From CAZMCT01 sp964564785 (GTDB lineage Bacteria > Planctomycetota > Phycisphaerae > UBA1845 > Fen-1342), in the NCBI GenBank assembly GCA_964564785.1, contig CAZMCT010000005.1, positions 1 through 64,000 on the forward strand: 64,000 nt of DNA. Direction: 5' to 3'. Positions 35,959-43,956 of the stretch are shown in pieces. A program made the translations under genes and the position numbers. The notes beneath the pieces are model-generated. The model was given only the letters and a program-made list of their open reading frames with translations, made no database searches and was not told the origin of the DNA. Positions within the stretch are counted from its first letter, which is position 1. Every line of letters starts with the position of its first letter.

Positions 35959-36337
35959 CGCCCGGCGGTGGCTGAACCAGGCCGAGACGCAACTGGCGGT
36001 CGCCGAGTGGGACGGTCAGGGCCGGTTTTGGGCGCCCCCCTGTTTCCACTGCCAGCAAGCCGGTGAGTTGGCGATGAAGGCGATTCTCATCCGTGAGGGC
36101 GAACGCAATCTCCACATACACAGCGTGCTCGGGCTGCTGCGCCGGGCGGCAACCTACGAGCCGGCGCTCCGCGCCCTGGAGTCGGAGGCCCGCCGGTTGG
36201 ATCGGCTCTATATCGGCACACGCTATCCGAACGGTTTCGATGCCGCTTCGGACTTATACGATGAAGCGGCTTTCCAGGAGGCTCGCCGCGCAGCCGTGGG
36301 GCTTGTCGAAGTGGCGCGGCGCAGACTCGCCCAGTAG
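35927..36337 (+). CDS. HEPN domain protein, partner of MNT nucleotidyltransferase
   Basis: A 136-residue all-alpha HEPN protein with 'NARRWLNQAETQLAVAE' and 'CFHCQQAGELAMKAILI', typical of the family. It contains an Rx4H motif (RNLHIH, about residues 60-65) that in RNase members forms the active site. ATG at 35927 lies inside the end of the MNT gene; the open frame upstream of it is out of register with the domain. If it works as in known pairs, it is an RNase toxin held in check by AMPylation. It ends 15 bp before the acyl-CoA dehydrogenase start. Confidence 0.85.
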   Translation: MSETPDNNRLNARRWLNQAETQLAVAEWDGQGRFWAPPCFHCQQAGELAMKAILIREGERNLHIHSVLGLLRRAATYEPALRALESEARRLDRLYIGTRYPNGFDAASDLYDEAAFQEARRAAVGLVEVARRRLAQ

Positions 36338-36352
36338 TGCAAAGGTACTGAA

Positions 36353-38182
36353 GTGTCCAACTTCTTCACCGACAACGACGACCTCCAGTTCCTCTTCCAG
36401 CACCTGGACCTCGCCGAGCTGGCCGCCGTGCAGGAGCGCGGCTTCGCCGACGCCGAGGCGGGCGTCGATTACGCCCCCGCCGACGCGGCCGACGCGGTCG
36501 ACAACTACCGCCGCGTGCTGGAGATCGTCGGCGACGTGGCCGGGAACACGATCGCCCCCCGGGCCGAGCAGGTCGACGCCGAGGGCAACACGCTCAACGA
36601 GGACGGCACCGTCACGCTGCATCCGCTCGTGCAGGACAACCTCCGCCGGCTGGCCCAGGCCGACCTGATGGGCTTCACGCTGCCCCGCAAGTACGGCGGC
36701 CTGAACTGCCCCAACCTCGTCTACACCATGGCGATCGAGATGGTCAGCCGGGCCGACGCGTCGCTGATGAACATTTTCGGCCTCCAGGGCATCGCCGAGA
36801 CGATCAACGCCTTCGCCGACGACGCGATCAAGGACGAGTATCTGCCGCGGTTCGCCCGCGGTGAGGTCACCGGCGCGATGGTCCTCACCGAGCCCGACGC
36901 CGGCAGCGACCTCCAGGCCGTACGCCTGCGGGCCATCGAGGAGGACGGGAAGTGGTACCTGCGGGGCGTCAAGCGCTTCATTACGAACGGCTGCGGCGAG
37001 ATCCTGCTCACGCTGGCGCGCAGCGAGGCGGACATCGCCGACGGCCGCGGGCTGAGCCTGTTCCTGTCCGAGCGCAGCAACCGCATCCGCGTCCGACACC
37101 TGGAACACAAGCTCGGCATCCACGGCTCGCCGACCTGCGAGCTGGTCTATGACGACGCGCCGGCGAAGCTCATCGGCCAGCGGCAGCGCGGCCTGATCAC
37201 CTACGTCATGGCCCTGATGAACGGCGCCCGCGTCGGCATCGCGGCCCAGTCGCTGGGCATCGCCGAGGCCGCCTACCGGCTGGCCCGCGAATACGCCCAC
37301 AGCCGCAAGCAGTTTGGCGGACCGATCGAGCGGCTGCCGGCCGTGGCCGAGATGGTCACCGACATGAAGATCACGATCGAGGCGGCCCGGGCCCTGACCT
37401 ACGAAACCAGCCGCATCTGCGACCTCGAGAACAACAACACGCTCGTGCTCGAGCTGCACCCCCCGGCCGACAAGGACGAGGCCAAGGCCCGCAAGGAGCT
37501 GGGCCGCACGCTCAAGCGGCTCAACGGCATGCTCACGCCCATGAGCAAGTACTACGCGTCGGAGATGTGCAACCGCGTGGCTGACACCGCGCTCCAGGTG
37601 CTCGGCGGCTCGGGCTACATGACGGATTACCCGGCCGAGCGCTACCTGCGCGACGCCCGCATCACGAACATCTACGAGGGCACGAGCCAGCTCCAGATCG
37701 TCGCGGCCGTGCGGGGCGTGTGCAGCGGCGCGTTCGAGAAGCGGGTGCTGGAGTTCGAAGAGGCGCTCACGAGGTGCGGCCACCCGCTGGCGGCCGAGCT
37801 TCAGCCGAAGCTGGTCGAGGGCCGCATGCACGTGCTCAACGCCATCGCGTTCGTGAAGAGCCAGAGCACGGAGTACATGGACCTCATGGGCCGGCGGCTG
37901 GTGGACGCGGCCGCCGCGGTCTACATCGGCCACCTGCTGCTGCAACAGGCGCTGGGGATCCGCGTGCGGGCCGTGGGCGGAATCTGCATGCCGGGCGCGG
38001 CGGCCGGCCCCGACACGCCCGGTTGCGAGGCCGCCCGGCAGCGCAAGGCACGGGTCGTGCAACGGTTCCTCGCGGTGGAGCTGCCCAGGGTGGCGATGAA
38101 CTGCGGGCTGGTCCAAAGCGGCGATCGCACTCCACTGGAACACTACGACTTGCTGGCGGGCCCGGTGCCCGCGCGGGAATAA
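36353..38182 (+). CDS. acyl-CoA dehydrogenase, long form
   Basis: FAD enzyme for the first oxidation of acyl-CoAs, 609 residues. The central part carries the ACAD blocks 'GAMVLTEPDAGSDLQAVRLRA', 'YLRGVKRFITNG' and 'GIAAQSLGIAEAAYRLAREYA'. The likely catalytic Glu is in 'TNIYEGTSQLQ' (about 443). A C-terminal ~150-residue helical extension is like that of larger prokaryotic ACADs. The GTG start at 36353 has AAAGG upstream. Its position after etfBA indicates that electrons pass to this ETF. The acyl chain length cannot be predicted. The MNT/HEPN pair interrupts the cluster. Confidence 0.92.
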   Translation: MSNFFTDNDDLQFLFQHLDLAELAAVQERGFADAEAGVDYAPADAADAVDNYRRVLEIVGDVAGNTIAPRAEQVDAEGNTLNEDGTVTLHPLVQDNLRRLAQADLMGFTLPRKYGGLNCPNLVYTMAIEMVSRADASLMNIFGLQGIAETINAFADDAIKDEYLPRFARGEVTGAMVLTEPDAGSDLQAVRLRAIEEDGKWYLRGVKRFITNGCGEILLTLARSEADIADGRGLSLFLSERSNRIRVRHLEHKLGIHGSPTCELVYDDAPAKLIGQRQRGLITYVMALMNGARVGIAAQSLGIAEAAYRLAREYAHSRKQFGGPIERLPAVAEMVTDMKITIEAARALTYETSRICDLENNNTLVLELHPPADKDEAKARKELGRTLKRLNGMLTPMSKYYASEMCNRVADTALQVLGGSGYMTDYPAERYLRDARITNIYEGTSQLQIVAAVRGVCSGAFEKRVLEFEEALTRCGHPLAAELQPKLVEGRMHVLNAIAFVKSQSTEYMDLMGRRLVDAAAAVYIGHLLLQQALGIRVRAVGGICMPGAAAGPDTPGCEAARQRKARVVQRFLAVELPRVAMNCGLVQSGDRTPLEHYDLLAGPVPARE

Positions 38183-38217
38183 CCGGCCCTGCCGCGCGGG
38201 CCGTGCAGGTGAGACGC

Positions 38218-38886
38218 ATGCGGCGCGCCGTGTCAGCCCCCCTGCTGCTCCTCGTCCTGGCCGCGACGGCCTGTCGCGCCACGGGGCCGGCCGCCGGCCA
38301 CGCGACCACGCCGGAGATCGAGTTGCTCGCCGCGTGGATGACCGGCAGCTTCAGCAGCGCCGCGCAGGCGGCCGCGGACCCCGAGAACTACCGCGACATC
38401 CGCCTGGAGATGGCCCGGATCTGGCGCGACCGAACGGACGGCCCCTGGCTCTACGTCGAGCAGGCCGCGGCCGAGAGTCTCGACCGGCCGTACCGCCAGC
38501 GTGTCTACCAGCTCGTGGCCCGGCCGGACGGGGCGTTCGAGAGTCGCGTGTACACGCTGCCCGGCGACCCGCGGCGCTTCGCGGGCGCCGGGCGTGACCC
38601 CGCGGTGCTCGCCGGATTGTCGCCCGAACAGCTCGAACTCCGCGCGGGCTGCACGATGATCCTGCGACGAAGAGCGGACGGCGCCTTCGCCGGCGGAACC
38701 GAGGGCCGCGGCTGCGAGAGCACGCTGCGCGGGGCGGCGTACGCGACGTCGGAAGCGGTGATCACGGCCGGGCGGCTGGTGACCTGGGACCGCGGATTCG
38801 ACGCCGCGGGCGTGCAGGTTTGGGGCGCAACGGCCGGCGGCTACGTGTTCGAGCGGGTCGGCGCGGCGTCGCCCGCAGCGCCGTGA
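38218..38886 (+). CDS. CpcT/CpeT (DUF1001) family lipoprotein
   Basis: A 222-residue exported protein with signal peptide and lipobox 'LAATAC' (about 14-19). The body matches the CpcT/CpeT chromophore lyase family throughout: 'LAAWMTGSFSSAAQAAADPENYRDIRL', 'PWLYVEQAAAESLDRPYRQR', 'GCTMIL' and 'VTWDRGFDAAGVQVWG'. In cyanobacteria CpcT/CpeT attach bilins to phycobiliproteins; here, with a lipoprotein signal and no phycobiliproteins, the ligand is unknown. The ATG at 38218 has AGGTGA upstream. It follows the acyl-CoA dehydrogenase by 35 bp and may share its transcript. Confidence 0.85.
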   Translation: MRRAVSAPLLLLVLAATACRATGPAAGHATTPEIELLAAWMTGSFSSAAQAAADPENYRDIRLEMARIWRDRTDGPWLYVEQAAAESLDRPYRQRVYQLVARPDGAFESRVYTLPGDPRRFAGAGRDPAVLAGLSPEQLELRAGCTMILRRRADGAFAGGTEGRGCESTLRGAAYATSEAVITAGRLVTWDRGFDAAGVQVWGATAGGYVFERVGAASPAAP

Positions 38887-39055
38887 GCGGAGGCTGCCCG
38901 ACGCCCCGGACCCGGCTCCCGCCCGCCCGGCCGGACGGTTCAGCGTGTATGAAATTGTCGACCGGCGTCCCTTCCGGCCATCGAACCGCTACGCTCTTCC
39001 CCCGCACGCCGCTGCGGCGTGCGGATTGCGCGCTGAAGCTTCGCAGGAGAATCCC

Positions 39056-40990
39056 ATGGGCCGTGCGCACCGCCCGCTGCTCTGGCTGACGGCACTGATG
39101 CTGACCCTCGCCGGCACCACCGTCGCCCAACCGCCGACGGACCCGCCGAGACCCCCGCCGGCCGGCGACAGGATCAAGATCACGCGCCTCGACGACCTGC
39201 CACAACATACGTACGCGGTCGAGGGTCAGCTCCTGGAGCTGCTCAAGTCGCCTGAGCAGGCCAAGGCCCTGGCGGCCAGGGTCCGCGCCGACATCGAGGC
39301 CGACCTGGCCAAATATGACATCGAGGACGCCAGCACGCTACAGAAGTTCTACTCGACGCTGACCACGATCGCGCTCCTCGACGGGCGGCTGGACGACGCC
39401 CTGCGGCACGTCGAGAAGGTCCGTGAGCTGGAGACCAAGGAAGCCAAGAAGCTGATGACGGGCGTGTTCGCATACGCCCTGGTCGCGGCCCGCCAGAAAG
39501 TGGGCCCCGACGCCTCGCTCGCGCAGCTCCGCCCCGCGTTCCGCGCCGCCCTCGCGGAGCGCATCGAACCGCTGCCCTGGAAGATCGTCGAGGACGAGAT
39601 TCAGCAGGGCAAGGGCCAGCTCGAGATCATGAGCGAGAACCTCGTCACCGGCATGGTGCAGAGCCAGATGCAGCCCGTCGCCGACAAGACCGGCGAACTC
39701 AACGCCGACCTGGCTGCGTCGCTGCTGAGCATGCACCTTCTGCTCAACCTGCGCCTGCCGCTGAAGGACGAGATCATCGCCGTCTACCAGGCCAAGATCG
39801 ACGCGAACAAAGTCGCCAAGGCCGATATCTGGGCCGCTCGCGAGGTGGCGTTGCCGCCCGACGCCGCAGCCCGGCCCGTGCTGCTCGGCGTGTGGGATTC
39901 GGGCACCGACGTCGCCGTCTTCAAGGACCGGCTTTGGACCAATCCCCAGGAGCAGCCCGACGGCCGCGACAACGACAACAACGGTTTCATCGACGACGTG
40001 AACGGCATCGCCTATGACATCCACGCCCAGCGCAGCACGGGGCTGCTCTGCCCGCTGGACGACGCAGCCGGGCGGATCGCGGACGTCATGAAGCACATGA
40101 AGGGCTTCATGGACATTCAGTCCGCCATCGACAGCCCGGAGGCGGGCGCGTTGAAGAAGCACCTGGCCGGGCTGAACCCCGCCGACGTGCAGGGCTTCCT
40201 CGAAGACCTGAGTCTGGCCGGCAACTACGCCCACGGCACGCACGTGGCCGGCATCATGACCGCGGGCAACCCGTTCGCACGGCTGCTGGTGGCCCGCCTG
40301 AGTTATGACCACAAGACGATCCCGGTGGCGCGGACGGTCGAGTGGGGCCAGCGCGACGCCCTCAAGTGCCGTGACACGGTGGCCTACTTCAAGCAGCACG
40401 GCGTGCGGGTCGTGAACATGAGCTGGGGCGAAGCGCAGCGCGACGCCGAAGACTCGCTCGAAAAGAACGGCATCGGCAAGGATGCGGAGGAGCGCCGCGA
40501 AATCGCCCGCCAGGTCTTCCGGCTGCAACGTGACGGACTGTTCGAAGCGATCCAGGGTGCGCCGAATATCCTCTTCATCTGCGCCGCCGGCAACGCCGAC
40601 AACAACGTCGAGTTCGACGAGGACATCCCGTCGTCCTTCGACCTGCCCAACCTGCTCGTGGTCGGGGCTGTCGACCAGGCCGGCGAGCCGACCTCCTTCA
40701 CCAGCTTCGGCCGGACGGTGCGGATCTACGCCAACGGCTTCGAGGTCGACAGCTACGTCCCCGGCGGCCAGCGCATGCAGATGTCGGGCACGTCCATGGC
40801 CTCGCCGAACGTGGCCAACCTGGCCGGCAAGCTCCTGGCGTTGAAACCCGAGCTCAAGCCGACCGAGGTCATCGACCTGATTCTGAAAGGCGCCGATTCG
40901 AAGACCAGCGGCAGCCGCACCTACCTGCTGCTGAACCCCAAGCGGACCATCGAGCGCGTGCAGGGTTTCGCGGCCGCGGGCGGCGGCTGA
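39056..40990 (+). CDS. secreted subtilisin-like serine protease (S8)
   Basis: A 644-residue exported protease. Signal peptide residues 1-24 are followed by a ~230-residue helical N-terminal region and then a subtilase domain. Asp is in 'VWDSGTD' (about 281), His in 'YAHGTHVAGI' (about 393), the oxyanion Asn in 'CAAGNADNN' and Ser in 'GTSMASPNVANLAG' (about 579). All catalytic residues are present. Between Asp and His there is a 'PDGRDNDNNGFIDDVNGI' loop, seen in many bacterial subtilases and probably calcium-binding. ATG 39056 is preceded by AGGAGA. The convergent flavin reductase gene ends 2 bp away. Confidence 0.9.
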   Translation: MGRAHRPLLWLTALMLTLAGTTVAQPPTDPPRPPPAGDRIKITRLDDLPQHTYAVEGQLLELLKSPEQAKALAARVRADIEADLAKYDIEDASTLQKFYSTLTTIALLDGRLDDALRHVEKVRELETKEAKKLMTGVFAYALVAARQKVGPDASLAQLRPAFRAALAERIEPLPWKIVEDEIQQGKGQLEIMSENLVTGMVQSQMQPVADKTGELNADLAASLLSMHLLLNLRLPLKDEIIAVYQAKIDANKVAKADIWAAREVALPPDAAARPVLLGVWDSGTDVAVFKDRLWTNPQEQPDGRDNDNNGFIDDVNGIAYDIHAQRSTGLLCPLDDAAGRIADVMKHMKGFMDIQSAIDSPEAGALKKHLAGLNPADVQGFLEDLSLAGNYAHGTHVAGIMTAGNPFARLLVARLSYDHKTIPVARTVEWGQRDALKCRDTVAYFKQHGVRVVNMSWGEAQRDAEDSLEKNGIGKDAEERREIARQVFRLQRDGLFEAIQGAPNILFICAAGNADNNVEFDEDIPSSFDLPNLLVVGAVDQAGEPTSFTSFGRTVRIYANGFEVDSYVPGGQRMQMSGTSMASPNVANLAGKLLALKPELKPTEVIDLILKGADSKTSGSRTYLLLNPKRTIERVQGFAAAGGG

Positions 40991-40991
40991 C

Positions 40992-41609
40992 CTACACCGT
41001 CGGGAGCTTCAGCGCATACGGATGGGTCACGTCGCAGTAGTGGGCGCCGCCGAGCCGGCCCACCGTGCTGAGCTTGTGCGGATCGACGAACCCGTCCGGC
41101 CCGAGTACGTGGTCGGCCAGGTGAATGGCAAGGATCTCGCCGAACACGACGTTGCCGCTGCCGGGGCCGTCGCCGAACGACACGACCTCGCGCAGCATGC
41201 ACTCGAGATTCACCGGCGACTCCCCCACCAGCGGCGGCCGGACCTTCGCCGCCGGCAGTGGCGTCAGCCCGCTGAACTCGAACTCGCTCCGTCCCGCCGG
41301 CAGCTCGGCGGCGCAGCGGTTCATCGGCTCCGAGATCGCGGCCGTGACCGTCGCGATCACGAATTCGCGGGTGGCGCGGATGTTCGCGAGCGTGTCCTTC
41401 GCGCCGCCGGTGCGGCGCACCGTAGGGCAGAACAGCACGATCGGCGGATTGCCGCAGACCATGTTGTAGAAGGAGAAGGGCGCCAGGTTCGGCGCACCGG
41501 CTTCCGAGAGCGTGGAGACCAGCGCGATGGGCCGCGGGTTCAGAAAGCCGATGCACAGGCGATAGACGTCACGCCAAGGCTTCCGGCCGGTCTGCAAATC
41601 GAGGAACAT
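40992..41609 (-). CDS. flavin reductase family protein (FMN-binding split barrel)
   Basis: A 205-residue protein of the flavin reductase/DIM6-NTAB family. It has 'NPRPIALVSTLSEAGAPNLAPFSFYNMVCGNPPIVLF' near the N-terminus, then 'TLANIRATREFVI' and 'GLTPLPAAKVRPPLVGESPVNLECML'. Members reduce flavins or bind FMN as oxidoreductases; the substrate is not evident. ATG 41609 lies inside the last 41 bp of folK, and an upstream ATG at 41636 is possible. It is the third gene of the minus-strand run dapL-folK-flavin reductase; the functional link is not clear. Confidence 0.85.
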   Translation of the reverse strand: MFLDLQTGRKPWRDVYRLCIGFLNPRPIALVSTLSEAGAPNLAPFSFYNMVCGNPPIVLFCPTVRRTGGAKDTLANIRATREFVIATVTAAISEPMNRCAAELPAGRSEFEFSGLTPLPAAKVRPPLVGESPVNLECMLREVVSFGDGPGSGNVVFGEILAIHLADHVLGPDGFVDPHKLSTVGRLGGAHYCDVTHPYALKLPTV

Positions 41610-42084
41610 GGTAGACCATCTCCGGCCGCGCGGCACGCAGCCGCCGGGCCGCGACCAGCCGCCCGAGGTCGCAGATTTCCGCCAACGGCTCCATCACGAA
41701 GCGCCGCTGCCACATGCGCGGGTGGGGGATCGTCAGCCCCCGCTCGTCGACCACCGCCTGCCGGAACAGCAACAGGTCCAGATCGAGCGTCCGCGGCCCA
41801 TTGGGAATGCTGCGTTGGCGGCCGTGAAGCTCCTCGATCTCCTGCATCCGCTCCAGCAGCGCGTGCGGCGTGAGCGTGGTTGCCAGCTCAGCCACCGCGT
41901 TCAGGAACGCCGGCTGGCCTGGCGGCCCCCCCACCGCTTCGGTCTCATGCAGCTTCGAGACCGCCAGCACGCGAATGTCGCCCTCCGCCGCCAACTCGTG
42001 CAGTGCTCCATGGATGTGGGCGGCGCGGTCGCCCAGGTTCGACCCCAGGCCGATGAAGACCCCGCCATCGCCTTGGTCTACCAT
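41569..42084 (-). CDS. folK: 2-amino-4-hydroxy-6-hydroxymethyldihydropteridine pyrophosphokinase
   Basis: HPPK of folate biosynthesis, which transfers pyrophosphate from ATP to the pterin. Its 171 residues are normal length. Signatures are 'FIGLGSNLGDRAAHI', 'PAFLNAVAEL' and 'NGPRTLDLDLLLF' with the metal-binding Asp pair, then 'IPHPRM'. It overlaps the dapL stop by 7 bp upstream and the flavin reductase start by about 40 bp downstream, so all three are translationally linked. No folB or folP is adjacent. Confidence 0.93.
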   Translation of the reverse strand: MVDQGDGGVFIGLGSNLGDRAAHIHGALHELAAEGDIRVLAVSKLHETEAVGGPPGQPAFLNAVAELATTLTPHALLERMQEIEELHGRQRSIPNGPRTLDLDLLLFRQAVVDERGLTIPHPRMWQRRFVMEPLAEICDLGRLVAARRLRAARPEMVYHVPRFADRPEALA

Positions 42085-43247
42085 CGCAGACCTCCCATGC
42101 GCTCCACCGCCACCCGAATCCGCTCGGCCGGGACGTTCAGCGCGAACCGCACGTACCCTTCGCCCGTCGGCCCGAAGCCGATCCCCGGCACGCCCACGAC
42201 GTCCGCCTCGTCCAGCAGGCGGTTGCAGGCCGTCAGCGAATCAATGCCCCGCGGCACGCCGGCCCACACGTAGAACGTGGCCCGCGGCGGCTCGGCCGTG
42301 AAACCGATCTGCCGCAGCCCGTCGCACAGCAGCGCGGCTCGGCTGCGATACAACTCGCGGACCTCGTGCAGCTCCGGCCGCTCGAAACCGTCATACGCCG
42401 CGCAGGCCGCCTCCTGCACCGCGCCGAACACGCCGCTGTCAAGGTTCGTCTTGATCGCCGCCAGCGCCGCCAACACCTCCGCGTTGCCGGCCACGAAACC
42501 GACACGCCAGCCGGTCATGTTGAACGTCTTGGAGGCCGAGTGAAACTCGACCGCGACCTCGCGGGCCCCGGGCACCTCTAGCACGCTCGGCGGCCGCTCG
42601 TTGGTCAGATAAACCTCATTATAGGCCGCGTCCGACGCGAGCAGGAGCCCGTGCCGCCGGGCGAACGCGACCGCACGCTCGTAGAACTCGAGCGTCGCGG
42701 TGGCCCCCGTCGGGTTGTTGGGATAGTTGATGAAGAGGAGCTTCGCGGCCCCCGCGATATCCGCCGGGATCGCGTCGAAGTCGGGCAGCCAACCCGTCTC
42801 GGCCGAGAGGTTCAGGATGTACGGCCGTCCGCCGGCGAATACTGTGCCCGCGTGGTACACGGGGTAGCCGGGCGAAGGCACCAAAACGGTGTCGCCGGGG
42901 TTGACAACTGCGAGCGGCAGGTGGCCGATGCCCTCCTTGCTTCCGATCAGGGCCAGGACCTCACGCTGCGGATCGAGCATCACGCCGTAGCGGCGCTCGA
43001 AGAACGCGGCCATCCGTTGGCGAAACTCGGCCGAGCCGCCGCCGAACGGGTACTTGTGGTTGGCGGGGTTCCGGATCGCGCTGCCCATGCGCTCAATGAT
43101 GAACGCATGTGTCGGCGTGTCCGGATCGCCGACGCCGAAGTCGATCACATCGCGGCCAGCGGCCCGCGCAGCCCGTTTTTTTCGGTCGATCTCAGCGAAC
43201 AGATACGGCGGCAGGGACAGCAGTCGATCGCTGGCAACCTTCGACAT
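42078..43247 (-). CDS. dapL: LL-diaminopimelate aminotransferase-like PLP enzyme
   Basis: Class I/II aminotransferase of 389 residues. The opening 'LPPYLFAEIDRKKRAARAAG' and 'DVIDFGVGDPDTPTH' match the DapL group, which converts tetrahydrodipicolinate directly to LL-diaminopimelate in lysine and peptidoglycan-type synthesis. The PLP Lys is in 'SASKTFNMTGWRVGF'; 'LFINYPNNPTGA' is also present. The start is ATG 43247; upstream in-frame sequence (to 43451) is translated repeat DNA and is rejected. Relatives acting on other amino acids exist, so the substrate is likely but not certain. It is first in an operon with folK. Confidence 0.85.
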   Translation of the reverse strand: MSKVASDRLLSLPPYLFAEIDRKKRAARAAGRDVIDFGVGDPDTPTHAFIIERMGSAIRNPANHKYPFGGGSAEFRQRMAAFFERRYGVMLDPQREVLALIGSKEGIGHLPLAVVNPGDTVLVPSPGYPVYHAGTVFAGGRPYILNLSAETGWLPDFDAIPADIAGAAKLLFINYPNNPTGATATLEFYERAVAFARRHGLLLASDAAYNEVYLTNERPPSVLEVPGAREVAVEFHSASKTFNMTGWRVGFVAGNAEVLAALAAIKTNLDSGVFGAVQEAACAAYDGFERPELHEVRELYRSRAALLCDGLRQIGFTAEPPRATFYVWAGVPRGIDSLTACNRLLDEADVVGVPGIGFGPTGEGYVRFALNVPAERIRVAVERMGGLRW

Positions 43248-43304
43248 CGTGACGCTCACGGCGCAAGGCCCACGCCCGTTGCGGCGATGGGCTTTCTCAG
43301 AGGA

Positions 43305-43401
43305 CCGTTGCGAAAGGGAGCTGGCTCCGCGCCAACCCACCATCACAAGCGCGACAACCGCCGCTCCCGCGGTGCCTGTCCCCTTTTTCAACGGGCTGAT
43401 A
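43305..43401. repeat. dispersed repeat: type I and type II copies facing each other
   Basis: A type I copy on the plus strand (43305-43341) and a type II copy on the minus strand (43364-43401) have their CCGTTG ends outward, so the whole can fold into a hairpin (CCGTTGCGAAAGGG against CCCTTTTTCAACGG). The type II copy matches 59055-59092 with three mismatches in 38. It lies 58 bp ahead of dapL. Confidence 0.75.
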
Positions 43402-43928
43402 GGCCCAGGGCGAAAGTTTAGAAGAAGGCCCGAACATGTACAAGCGAACACCTTGCCTGGGCGGAAGTGTTCCCGGCCGGCCGGCGCTGGTGCCGCGTGA
43501 ACGGGGTAATCAAAACGCCTTCGGCATTACGGGGCCGCGCGTGCCGACAACCGAGGTCGCGGAAGCGTGCGATCCAGAAATCGCTCACGGGATCGTGCGC
43601 ATATCAAAGCTTAATATAACTTTAGCGCCTTCTTCGTGTAATCGAAGGATTTAGCTAACAGCCGCAATTTATATGAGCACCAGGGGTGCAACCAACGCGC
43701 CGGGGGCGCAGCGGTTGATGGGTATACACCTGCGGTCCGCTTTCGGCAGCGCCTGTGGCTGCCAGTGGATACGCGAGAAGGTGATGTGCGGTCACGGGCA
43801 GGCGGCCGACGGCCCGGTCAGGGGTTCGTTCGGTCCCGACTGCGGGAAGGTGGATTTACGGGGAAGGTAGCGCGGAATTCGCACGGACGAACAGGATTCC
43901 TAATAGTCGGAATCTAAAACCACGCAAG

Positions 43929-43950
43929 CCGGCCGGAGCGGCCGGGGAGG
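43929..43950 (+). promoter_or_regulatory. GC hairpin touching the ribosome site of the prepilin-like gene
   Basis: CCGGCCG-GAG-CGGCCGG (43929-43945) is a perfect 7-bp stem with a 3-nt loop. The Shine-Dalgarno GGGGAGG starts inside its last bases (43944-43950), followed by ATG at 43957. Such a stem could limit or stabilise initiation. Confidence 0.5.
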
Positions 43951-43956
43951 ACAGCA

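Larger units (their letters stand above)
43248..43956. other. 709-bp intergenic stretch with repeat pair and AT-rich patch
   Basis: Between divergent dapL and the prepilin-like gene. It contains a compound repeat (43305-43401), then an AT-rich patch (about 43595-43685, with TTAATATAAC and AATTTATATG) and a 6-bp inverted repeat GATTCC...GGAATC (about 43896-43915). I see no gene with a ribosome site. The AT patch may hold promoters, but I could not pick a convincing pair. Confidence 0.5.

Noticed and set aside
43673..43870. 65-codon ORF in the AT-rich gap before the prepilin-like gene
   Set aside because: No ribosome site, mixed composition and no domain; the gap looks regulatory.
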